Source: Phocaeicola faecalis
GTDB taxonomy: Bacteria > Bacteroidota > Bacteroidia > Bacteroidales > Bacteroidaceae
Direction of reading: 5' to 3'
Assembly (NCBI RefSeq): GCF_021730445.1
Contig: NZ_JADNRM010000009.1
Location: 67,223 to 131,222, forward strand
DNA: 64,000 nucleotides
Shown: positions 43,760 through 51,538 of the stretch, piece by piece
Layout of the letters: each line of letters starts with the position of its first letter
How positions within the stretch are numbered: the first letter of the stretch is position 1
The notes under the pieces: generated by a model
The model's input: only the letters and a program-made list of their open reading frames with translations
Told to the model about the DNA's origin: nothing
Databases searched by the model: none
Position numbers and translations under genes: made by a program

Positions 43760-44697
43760 TCATCATTGGAACGACGATGACGCTTGCCCTTCGTGCTGTT
43801 CTTTTCCACAGTACGGGGGTTTCCGCTGTAAGACACATCGCTGTTCTTGCCTTCCTTATTAATGATTATCTTTTCGGAAGCATAGCACGAAATGTCACCG
43901 GTACTACGCGGAGACGTATAAGCAGTAACTTGTTTCGCTTTCAATGCAGAACCTGTAATGTCACCGGAACCGCTTAACGAATAATTAGCTTTCGTACACT
44001 TGCCCGATAACGTAACATCGCCCGAACCGTTGACCGTACCATTCACTTCATCAGCCGAAATGCCTTTTACAGTTACATCACCCGAACCGTTGACAGCACT
44101 ACTCACTCTATCGACCGAAATGCCCTTCACGGCAATATCACCCGAACCATTGACAGCCATGCTCATTTCCTCTCCCGAAACATAACCTAAAGTAACATCA
44201 CCCGAACCGTTGACAGCGACATTCATCTTACGACATTTCACCTTGTCGGCGTCAATGTCACCACTGCCATTCACTGTCCAGTTAATGGCATCATTCACGT
44301 CAACCCCATTCTTGAAAATAATATCACCCGAACCGTTGACCACAACATTTTTCACCATAGGGGCAGCTACACGAAGTTCCAGTCTGGTACCATTCTCAAA
44401 TGAAACGGAATATCCCTTCTTTAACTCAAGAAACAGCGTATGGTCTTTTACATACACTTGCACAATGTCCTGCAAGTTATCCGGAACAGAGAGTTCCAAT
44501 TTCTGCTTGCCGGAAGTTTGGGTATAAACAATCTCGCTGCTTCCATTCAGACAGACCGCATCAAAACGCCCCACACGCACTTCCTTTGTCACATTGTTCT
44601 TACTTGCTCTTATTCTTTCACCTAAAGATTCTGCCCATACTGTTGTAGATACTAACGCCAAGGCAAATAGCATAAAAATAGATACTAATTTTTTCAT
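43756..44697 (-). CDS. Head-GIN-domain (DUF2807) secreted protein with VNGSGD repeats
   Basis: 313 residues. Signal peptide at 1-22 (FALALVSTTVWAES). The rest is one DUF2807 domain of a right-handed beta-helix with about seven copies of V-N-G-S-G-D-(I/V), each preceded by A/T/V, spaced about 18-20 residues. The tail is basic and Ser/Lys-rich (KNSTKGKRHRRSNDD). Such proteins are exported to the periplasm or surface; their function is not known. Its stop is back to back with that of dusB (TTAA). The 300-bp upstream region contains a 22-bp tandem repeat. Confidence 0.9.
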   Translation of the reverse strand: MKKLVSIFMLFALALVSTTVWAESLGERIRASKNNVTKEVRVGRFDAVCLNGSSEIVYTQTSGKQKLELSVPDNLQDIVQVYVKDHTLFLELKKGYSVSFENGTRLELRVAAPMVKNVVVNGSGDIIFKNGVDVNDAINWTVNGSGDIDADKVKCRKMNVAVNGSGDVTLGYVSGEEMSMAVNGSGDIAVKGISVDRVSSAVNGSGDVTVKGISADEVNGTVNGSGDVTLSGKCTKANYSLSGSGDITGSALKAKQVTAYTSPRSTGDISCYASEKIIINKEGKNSDVSYSGNPRTVEKNSTKGKRHRRSNDD

Positions 44698-44836
44698 AAT
44701 ATTATCGTTTTATATATAAGACGTATCTAGTTGGGCAAACGTTGCAGCCTTTGCCCATTTTTTTTCAATTAATTAGCTCCGGGCATTAGTCCGAGTAAGC
44801 ATTTTCGCCCTTTAGGTTAAGCCTTTCTATCAGTCG

Positions 44837-44924
44837 GGCTACTACAGTCTTCGGCAGTGGACTGTACAGTCTACTACAATGGACCGTACAGTCTGCTACG
44901 GTGGACTGTACAGTCCGTTGCCGA
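44837..44924. repeat. 22-bp tandem repeat, four copies, GGACTGTACAGTC core
   Basis: Clear units start at 44859, 44881 and 44903, an exact 22-bp period, with a degenerate one at 44837. The core GACTGTACAGTC is a perfect palindrome. The block ends are also inverted (CTTCGGCA... at 44849 and ...TGCCGAAG at 44919). It lies between the PAP2 gene and the GIN-domain gene. Same period and copy number as 6440-6527, with GGAC and GTAC in the same places. Confidence 0.85.
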
Positions 44925-44998
44925 AGTCCGTAATAATCTTCCGCTTAAAAAGCCTTAGCCGACAGCAAGAAACCGCTTACTCTTCTATCCATCCGGTT

Positions 44999-45976
44999 CT
45001 ATCTGGCCACCAATTGGAACACCACCGAGGCAAACCATCGTTTATACATCCACGTGGCCGCAATATAAATACAAACAGCAGAAACCCAACCGGCAATCAC
45101 ATCTATCAAATAATGCGCCTGAATATAAACCGTGGCACAGCAAAGAAGCACATAAAAGGGTGCCAGGAAATAGCATAACTTCTTATTTACCCGATAGGCC
45201 ATAATCATGATAATAGTGGAAATGCCGACATGCGAACTGGGGAAAGCTGCGGTAGGACGTTCACCCACTTCCTGAGAAGCCTCTACAAGATTATAAAAGA
45301 AACCATGGTCGAAACCGGGACCGGGCAACAAAATATCATTGTGATTGAAATAATCTCCAATCGCCGGAAAATGTTGCGCCATCACATTATCCATGCCGAT
45401 AGCAGGAAAGTAAAACTGCGGACCGGCCACAGGAACCAATATATAAATAAGATAATAAATGAAAAATGAGGTAACCAATACAAAAGACGCCTTCTCAAAC
45501 CATTCAAAACGGAAAAGGAAATAATAGATTGTCACTATCGCAATCATCGGGTAATAAGCGAAATAGCCCAAATTAAAGGGCTCACTGAACCACATGGACG
45601 GACAAAGCTCACTGAACTCCACCGACGGCTGGCAACGGAACAGGAATTGTTCTGCAGAAGCAAAGAAATTATCCAGATTCGGGAATAAACGGTTGAACTC
45701 AAAGGTATCGGGATACCAATAAGCCAAAAATGCCATTTGCACAGCCATACGCGTAAATGCGGATAACTTGCAAGGATATTTGTGATATAGATATATCAAT
45801 GCAAAAGTAATAACCACAATACCTGCACGTTCCAGAAGCATTGTGCCGGGGTGATCCATGCGCGGCCACAATATCAAAACCATAATCGTAGTGAGAGCAT
45901 TATATATCAAACTGATACTCTCTACGGCAAACAATCCTTTTACACTGTCTACACGTTTGAATAAATTTAAAGCCAT
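44999..45976 (-). CDS. PAP2-family membrane phosphatase/phosphotransferase
   Basis: 325 residues with about six or seven membrane segments. PAP2 motifs: TAAFPSSHVGISTI (P-S-x-H, the catalytic His) and VYIQAHYLIDVIAGW (H-x-x-x-D). These enzymes remove or transfer phosphate on lipids such as undecaprenyl diphosphate, or transfer inositol phosphate to ceramide. The start at 45976 overlaps the end of an epimerase gene by 10 bp, so they are one operon. Whether the substrate is an undecaprenyl or sphingolipid is not clear. Confidence 0.87.
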   Translation of the reverse strand: MALNLFKRVDSVKGLFAVESISLIYNALTTIMVLILWPRMDHPGTMLLERAGIVVITFALIYLYHKYPCKLSAFTRMAVQMAFLAYWYPDTFEFNRLFPNLDNFFASAEQFLFRCQPSVEFSELCPSMWFSEPFNLGYFAYYPMIAIVTIYYFLFRFEWFEKASFVLVTSFFIYYLIYILVPVAGPQFYFPAIGMDNVMAQHFPAIGDYFNHNDILLPGPGFDHGFFYNLVEASQEVGERPTAAFPSSHVGISTIIMIMAYRVNKKLCYFLAPFYVLLCCATVYIQAHYLIDVIAGWVSAVCIYIAATWMYKRWFASVVFQLVAR

Positions 45977-46977
45977 CCTTCTTTCTTATACCAGGCAATA
46001 ATCTCTTTTACTCCCCTTTCTAACGGATACTCGGGACGATATCCCAATTCATCCGTCAATGGAGTGATGTCGCATTGCCAGTTGCGTTGTTTCATTATTT
46101 TATATTTATCACGATTCAGCGTACTTACCTTCCCCAGGCAACGCGCTGAAAATTCAGCGAGCAAAGATACAACTTTTAAAATAAATAGCGGACATTTAAA
46201 GTGTATAACCCACGGATTACCAAGCTCTTTTTGTATTAAATCGGAGAAAGCACGGCTGGAATATACATTTCCGTCACTTACAAAATAGGCACGGTGCTTC
46301 ACTTTATGCTCTATAGCCAGATAGACTGCCTGCACCAAGTCCTTCACATAGATAAAGGTAAGATCCTGACGTTTGAAGCCGGCGGCAAAGTCTACGTGCT
46401 GCTTGATTGATTTGGCCATCAGGAAATAATCTTTCTCGCGAGGCCCGTAGACACCGGTCGGCCGGAAAATCACGACCGGGAAATCACCCAATGATTGCAG
46501 ATAATGTTCCGACTTCAGTTTACTGACTCCATAAGCCGTATTGGGCATCGCCGCATCATGTTCATTGATGGGGGTATAATTCTCTTCACGTATAGGCCCG
46601 AAGATACTAAGCGAACTGATATAGATAAATTGTTCGGGAACCATATCCAATGTTTGCAGCGCCTCTACGAAATTGCGGGTATAAACATAATTCCCTTTGT
46701 CAAACTCTTCTTTGTGACGACATTTAGTCACACCGGCACAATGAATGATGTAGTCCCACCCCCCATGTGCTTGTTTATGAACCGCCAATTGCTCTACCAA
46801 TCTTCCGGGACGGGCAAAGTCCAGTTCGGCAAACCGGATACGAGAATCTTTCAAGTACTTGCGGCTGCTGCTTTTGCGCATGCCCGCCCATACCTGCATA
46901 CCTCTTTCCAAACCGCCTTCCACCAGAAAACTGCCGATAAACCCGCTTGCTCCGGTTACCAATATTCTTTTTTCCAT
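45967..46977 (-). CDS. NAD-dependent epimerase/dehydratase family protein
   Basis: 336 residues, extended SDR fold: LVTGASGFIGSFLVEGG (Rossmann), IHCAGVTKCR, the catalytic YGVSKLKSE (Y-x-x-x-K) and RPTGVYGPREKDY. Substrate may be a nucleotide sugar or a lipid/sterol-like ketone. It is first in a two-gene operon with a PAP2 protein and follows a CDF transporter gene by 16 bp on the same strand. Nearest annotated families include 3-beta-HSD-like and UDP-sugar epimerases; I cannot choose. Confidence 0.85.
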   Translation of the reverse strand: MEKRILVTGASGFIGSFLVEGGLERGMQVWAGMRKSSSRKYLKDSRIRFAELDFARPGRLVEQLAVHKQAHGGWDYIIHCAGVTKCRHKEEFDKGNYVYTRNFVEALQTLDMVPEQFIYISSLSIFGPIREENYTPINEHDAAMPNTAYGVSKLKSEHYLQSLGDFPVVIFRPTGVYGPREKDYFLMAKSIKQHVDFAAGFKRQDLTFIYVKDLVQAVYLAIEHKVKHRAYFVSDGNVYSSRAFSDLIQKELGNPWVIHFKCPLFILKVVSLLAEFSARCLGKVSTLNRDKYKIMKQRNWQCDITPLTDELGYRPEYPLERGVKEIIAWYKKEGWL

Positions 46978-46993
46978 TATTCCTTATCACATT

Positions 46994-47896
46994 TTATTTC
47001 ACCGGTTCCACATGGATACCCACATGAGTATCTTCCCCATATTTTTCTTTCAATTTCCGTTCGATTGCCGTGGCCGTCTCATGTGCTTTGTATAATGATA
47101 TATCACCATTCATACGGACATGAATCTCTATGGCATAATTATTCCCGATACGCCGTGTGCGCAAATGATGAGGCTCTGTTACTCCGTCGAAAGACAAGAC
47201 TGTCTGCTCTATCTCGTGCTCCACACTTTCGGGCAATGATTTTTCCAGCAGTTCATCAATACAAGGTATCAGGAGCTTGACAGACACTTTCATTATAAAG
47301 AAACTAACTATCACAGCGGCAATAGGGTCGAGCACCACCCAATGGGGTCCGAGCAGGATAGCTCCGCCAATACCTGCAGCCGTGCCGATAGAAGACAATG
47401 CATCGCTCCGATGATGCCATGCATTGGCTATCACCGCTTGAGAGTTGTACTTTCTGCCCATACGGACCGTGTATTGATACAATATCTCCTTCAGCAGGAT
47501 AGAGACAAGAGCCGCAATCAGTGCAAGCATTCCGGGCGCACGCAACTGTTCTCCGCTCATAAAGGCCAGAATTTCGCCGGCGCCATTCCACAAGATACCG
47601 CAACCTACTCCCAAAAGTGCCATTCCAATCAAAGCGGTAGCCAAAGTCTCATACTTGCCGTGTCCGTAGTCATGCCCCTTATCCTGAGGCTTATTGGAAA
47701 TACGCACAAATAGGATGACCACCACATCCGTTATGAAGTCGGAAAGAGAATGGACGGCATCCGCCATCATAGCAGCACTATGCCCTGCTATCCCGGCCAG
47801 AAATTTAAAAATAACCAGCAAGAAATTAACAAAACTGCCCCATAAAGTGACCTTATAGATTCCTTTTTCTCTGGCTCTTTTCTCAAGTTCAGTCAT
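46994..47896 (-). CDS. Cation diffusion facilitator (CDF) metal transporter
   Basis: 300 residues. Six membrane segments in the first 210 residues, the metal site in SAAMMADAVHSLSDFITDVVV (H-x-x-x-D), a second in ANAWHHRSDALSSIGTA (H-x-x-x-D), and a C-terminal cytosolic ferredoxin-like domain (residues 210-300). It exports Zn2+, Fe2+, Mn2+ or a similar ion in exchange for protons. It is the first gene of the group reading left, with a good promoter at 47917-47949, so it may drive the epimerase and PAP2 genes too. Confidence 0.93.
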   Translation of the reverse strand: MTELEKRAREKGIYKVTLWGSFVNFLLVIFKFLAGIAGHSAAMMADAVHSLSDFITDVVVILFVRISNKPQDKGHDYGHGKYETLATALIGMALLGVGCGILWNGAGEILAFMSGEQLRAPGMLALIAALVSILLKEILYQYTVRMGRKYNSQAVIANAWHHRSDALSSIGTAAGIGGAILLGPHWVVLDPIAAVIVSFFIMKVSVKLLIPCIDELLEKSLPESVEHEIEQTVLSFDGVTEPHHLRTRRIGNNYAIEIHVRMNGDISLYKAHETATAIERKLKEKYGEDTHVGIHVEPVK

Positions 47897-47916
47897 AATC
47901 GTTATTTTTGAACGGA

Positions 47917-47949
47917 CAAAGATAGCACGTTTCGCCCATATTCAACCAA
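47917..47949 (-). promoter_or_regulatory. Promoter for the CDF transporter
   Basis: Minus strand: TTGG at 47949-47946, 21 bp, TATCTTTG at 47924-47917. This is the same -33/-7 form and spacing as in the invertible promoters. Confidence 0.65.
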
Positions 47950-48026
47950 ATTTAATGCATCTATTGAACCACCATTCCAATTATTTTGTTTACTTTGTGA
48001 CACATAATACATTAAAATACCCATCT

Positions 48027-50174
48027 ATGGCTAAAAAGAAAGAAAAAAAAGCAGGGAAACGCATGAAAAAGAGTGAACTGGCAGAACGCCTCATAAGCTA
48101 CTTCCATGCCAAGCCGAATGAAACATTCAGCCTCAAACAGCTCTCAAGCGGGTTAAACTTAACTACTCATCCTCTTAAAATGCTTTGCGCCGACATCCTC
48201 CTCGAAATGACAGAAGATGATTTTTTACAAGAAGTTGAAAAAGGGCAATATAAACTGAACGACCACGGACTGATTATGACGGGTATTTTTCAGCGTAAAA
48301 GTAATGGTAAGAACTCTTTCATTCCGGAGGACGGAGGAGAGACCATCTTTATAGCCGAACGAAACTCGGCACACGCCATGAACAACGACAAAGTAAAAAT
48401 CGCCTTGTTTGCAAAACGCAAGAACCGTAATCCGGAAGGAGAAGTAATTGAAATCATCGAACGGGCCAACGATACGTTTGTCGGAACACTGAAAGTAGAC
48501 AAATTCTATGCTTTCCTTGTAACCGAAAACCGCACGCTGGCAAATGACATTTTCATCCCCAAAGATAAATTAAAAGGCGGAAAAAGTGGCGATAAAGCTG
48601 TCGTAAAGATAATAGAATGGCCGAAAGAAGCCAAAAACCCTATCGGGCAAGTCATTGACATCTTGGGCAAGGCAGGAGAAAACACCACTGAAATGCATGC
48701 CATTTTAGCGGAATACGGACTACCGTATGTATATCCCAAGAATGTGGAAGCCGCCGCCGAAAAGATTCCGGCTGAGATAACAGAGGCCGACTATGCCGAA
48801 CGGGAGGATTTCCGGGCCGTAACTACCTTCACCATCGACCCCAAGGATGCAAAAGACTTTGACGATGCTCTTTCCATCCGACTTATCAAACCGGGACTGT
48901 GGGAGGTCGGAGTACATATTGCCGACGTTACACATTATGTAAAAGAAGGAGGTACCATAGATAAAGAAGCCGAAAAACGTGCCACTTCCGTTTACTTGGT
49001 AGACCGCACCATTCCGATGTTGCCCGAACGTCTGTGTAACTTTATCTGCTCTCTCCGTCCCGACGAAGAGAAACTGGCATTCTCCGTTATTTTCGATATG
49101 AACGAAAAAGGTGAAGTGAAGGACTCGCGTATCAAACATACCGTGATTAAGAGCGACCGCCGTTTCACCTATGAGGAAGCGCAACAAGTCATCGAAACAG
49201 GTGAAGGCGATTATAAGGAAGAGATTCTGGAGTTGAACAAGTTAGCTCAAATCCTTCGCAAACAGCGATTGGCTGCGGGCGCTATCGATTTCGACCGCAT
49301 TGAAGTAAAATTTGAGATTGATGAAACAGGAAAGCCTTTAAGCGTCTATTTCAAGGAATCCAAGGAAGCCAACAAGCTGATTGAAGAGTTTATGCTTCTG
49401 GCCAACCGCACTGTAGCTGAAACAATCGGCAAAGTGCCCAAGAATAAAAAAGCAAAAGTATTCCCCTATCGTATCCACGACCTTCCCGACCCCGACAAAC
49501 TGGAGAATCTGAATTGGTTTATTAACCGCTTTGGTTATAAGATACGCACTTCGGGTTCAAAATCAGAAGTTTCCAAATCCATCAACCGCCTGTTGGATGA
49601 TATCAAGGACAAGAAAGAACAGAATCTGATAGAGACTGTTTCTTTGCGTGCCATGCAGAAAGCACGTTATTCCACGGTTAACATAGGCCATTATGGATTG
49701 GCTTTTGATTTCTATACCCACTTTACCTCTCCCATCCGCCGTTTTCCGGATATGATGGTACACCGCTTGCTTACACGCTATCTGGCAGGAGGGCGAACGG
49801 CACAAAAGGATAAGTACGAAGATTTATGCGACCATAGTTCCGAAATGGAACAAATTGCATCAAATGCAGAACGCGCTTCGGTGAAGTATAAACAAGTGGA
49901 GTTTATGAGCGAACGTTTGGGCATGGAGTTCGACGGTGTCATTTCCGGAGTAACCGAATGGGGACTTTATGTAGAAATCAATGAAAACAAATGTGAAGGT
50001 ATGGTACCCATGCGCGATTTAGGCGATGATTATTATGACTTTGACGAGAAAAACTATTGCTTAATAGGAAGACGTCATCATAAGAAGTTCAGTTTGGGAG
50101 ACACTATCACTATTAAAGTGGCACGCGCCAATCTGGAAAAGAAACAGCTGGACTTTGCATTGGTGGAGAAATAA
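48027..50174 (+). CDS. rnr: Ribonuclease R
   Basis: 715 residues from the ATG at 48027 (MAKKKEKKAGKRMKK). N-terminal HTH-like region and two cold-shock/OB domains to about 270, RNB catalytic domain with TFTIDPKDAKDFDDALSIR (metal-binding Asp cluster), the HFTSPIRRFPDMMVHR motif, and an S1 domain (GVISGVTEWGLYVEINENKC) near the C-terminus. It degrades structured RNA 3' to 5'. The N-terminus is Lys-rich. The frame upstream to 47955 is not part of the gene. A MITE follows 14 bp after the stop. Confidence 0.95.
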   Translation: MAKKKEKKAGKRMKKSELAERLISYFHAKPNETFSLKQLSSGLNLTTHPLKMLCADILLEMTEDDFLQEVEKGQYKLNDHGLIMTGIFQRKSNGKNSFIPEDGGETIFIAERNSAHAMNNDKVKIALFAKRKNRNPEGEVIEIIERANDTFVGTLKVDKFYAFLVTENRTLANDIFIPKDKLKGGKSGDKAVVKIIEWPKEAKNPIGQVIDILGKAGENTTEMHAILAEYGLPYVYPKNVEAAAEKIPAEITEADYAEREDFRAVTTFTIDPKDAKDFDDALSIRLIKPGLWEVGVHIADVTHYVKEGGTIDKEAEKRATSVYLVDRTIPMLPERLCNFICSLRPDEEKLAFSVIFDMNEKGEVKDSRIKHTVIKSDRRFTYEEAQQVIETGEGDYKEEILELNKLAQILRKQRLAAGAIDFDRIEVKFEIDETGKPLSVYFKESKEANKLIEEFMLLANRTVAETIGKVPKNKKAKVFPYRIHDLPDPDKLENLNWFINRFGYKIRTSGSKSEVSKSINRLLDDIKDKKEQNLIETVSLRAMQKARYSTVNIGHYGLAFDFYTHFTSPIRRFPDMMVHRLLTRYLAGGRTAQKDKYEDLCDHSSEMEQIASNAERASVKYKQVEFMSERLGMEFDGVISGVTEWGLYVEINENKCEGMVPMRDLGDDYYDFDEKNYCLIGRRHHKKFSLGDTITIKVARANLEKKQLDFALVEK

Positions 50175-50187
50175 GAAAGTTTACTGT

Positions 50188-50339
50188 GGGAGTGTGTCAA
50201 AACTAAACCGGCCTATCCCATCGTCAGCTGTAGGGGCAGGGTTTGCCTGCCCGAAGACACAAAGTAAACTGTTTTCGGGCGAGCGAACCTCGCCCCTACG
50301 AACGAAACGACAGCATTATCCACGTTTTGACACAACCCC
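50188..50339. mobile_element. MITE-like 152-bp element, copy 2
   Basis: Same ends, same internal imperfect palindrome and same length as 41254-41405, with about three base differences. It lies between rnr and a small gene that converges on it. Both copies are in the same orientation. Confidence 0.85.
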
Positions 50340-50378
50340 ATAAGAAACGAAAGCTTCCTTCCACACCAAGGCAAACAC

Positions 50379-50507
50379 TCATTTCACCCGTCTGTTCAAC
50401 TGATTATTCGCTTTATCCGGTTTTGACTTCCCAATTCGTTTGCCACCTGACTTTTTTTTATTCCCTTGCTTAACCTTACCGGCGAAAGGATTCTTCTTAT
50501 TTGCCAT
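50379..50507 (-). CDS. Small basic protein, 42 residues (function unknown)
   Basis: The sequence begins MANKKNPFAGKVKQGNKKKS and ends NNQLNRRVK, rich in Lys, Asn and Gly. A TATTTTTG -7 box lies 21 bp upstream on the minus strand (50528-50535). The codons are ordinary and the frame ends before the MITE. Small basic proteins of this kind in Bacteroides can be ribosome- or nucleic-acid-binding; no function is claimed. It is too short for most gene callers. Confidence 0.6.
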   Translation of the reverse strand: MANKKNPFAGKVKQGNKKKSGGKRIGKSKPDKANNQLNRRVK

Positions 50508-50527
50508 AAAACATCTTCTTTTTTCTG

Positions 50528-50535
50528 CAAAAATA
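50528..50535 (-). promoter_or_regulatory. Candidate -7 box for the small basic protein
   Basis: TATTTTTG on the minus strand, 20 bp before the ATG. No -33 element recognised. Confidence 0.4.
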
Positions 50536-50565
50536 AACTATAAAACCCAATATTCCTTCTATTTA

Positions 50566-50596
50566 TTGGCAATGATATAGAATTTCTTTACTTTTG
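50566..50596 (+). promoter_or_regulatory. Promoter for the serine acetyltransferase
   Basis: TTGG (50566-50569), 19 bp, TACTTTTG (50589-50596). It predicts a transcript start near 50602, a few bases before the ATG at 50609, so the mRNA may be nearly leaderless or the ATG at 50618 is used. Confidence 0.6.
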
Positions 50597-50608
50597 TCCT
50601 TATTAACC

Positions 50609-51538
50609 ATGATAGATATGACTTCATTCGACTATACCGGCATATTGACCCAAGCAGTAGACGAGCTCTCCGACAGCCAATCCTATAAAGGACTGTTCCA
50701 TCAACACAGAGACGGAGACCCTCTGCCTTCGGCTAAATCACTATACAAGATTGTAGAGTTAGCCCGTTCCATCCTCTTCCCCGGATATTTTGGTAATTCC
50801 ACTATCAACAGCCATACCATTACCTATCATATAGGGGTAAATGTAGAAAACCTGTTCGACCTGTTGACAGACCAGATACAAGCCGGCCTGTGTTTCGGAC
50901 AGGACAATAATAACAATGATAAGACCGGCAACAATGAACCGTGTCGGGAAACATCAGCATTGCTTGCCGCCCGTTTTATAAGCAAGCTGCCCGAAATGCG
51001 CCGCGTTCTGGCTACCGATGTAGAAGCAGCCTATTACGGAGACCCTGCCGCTACTTGTTTCGGTGAAATCATTAGTTGCTACCCTGCCATTCGTGCCATC
51101 AGCAACTACCGGATAGCACATGAATTGCTGGTGTTAGGTGTGCCCCTGATTCCCCGGTTCATCACCGAAATGGCACACTCGGAAACGGGAATAGATATCC
51201 ATCCGGGAGCAAAGATTGGACATCATTTCACAATTGACCACGGAACAGGCGTAGTGATTGGTGCAACCAGCATCATCGGCAATAACGTAAAACTCTATCA
51301 AGGGGTCACTCTGGGAGCAAAAAGTTTCCCATTGGACGACAATGGCAATCCTATCAAAGGTATTCCCCGCCATCCTATTTTAGAAGATGACGTAATTGTT
51401 TATTCCAATGCTACCATTTTGGGACGCGTAACCATAGGTAAAGGCGCAACCGTAGGAGGAAATATATGGGTGACTGAAAATGTTCCTGCCGGAGCACGCA
51501 TCGTGCAACGCAAGACCAAAGAAGGAGAGAAAATTTAA
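50609..51538 (+). CDS. cysE: Serine O-acetyltransferase
   Basis: 309 residues from the ATG at 50609; a second ATG is at 50618. The C-terminal half is a left-handed parallel beta-helix of hexapeptide repeats: GIDIHPGAKIGHHFTIDHGT, GVVIGATSIIGNNVKLYQGV, ILEDDVIVYSNATILGRVTI. The catalytic His-Asp pair is in HHFTIDHGTGVVIG. It makes O-acetylserine from serine and acetyl-CoA, the first step of cysteine synthesis. Length is that of the longer Bacteroidota/plant-like forms. The stop overlaps that of the convergent histidine kinase (TTAA at 51535-51538). Confidence 0.93.
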   Translation: MIDMTSFDYTGILTQAVDELSDSQSYKGLFHQHRDGDPLPSAKSLYKIVELARSILFPGYFGNSTINSHTITYHIGVNVENLFDLLTDQIQAGLCFGQDNNNNDKTGNNEPCRETSALLAARFISKLPEMRRVLATDVEAAYYGDPAATCFGEIISCYPAIRAISNYRIAHELLVLGVPLIPRFITEMAHSETGIDIHPGAKIGHHFTIDHGTGVVIGATSIIGNNVKLYQGVTLGAKSFPLDDNGNPIKGIPRHPILEDDVIVYSNATILGRVTIGKGATVGGNIWVTENVPAGARIVQRKTKEGEKI

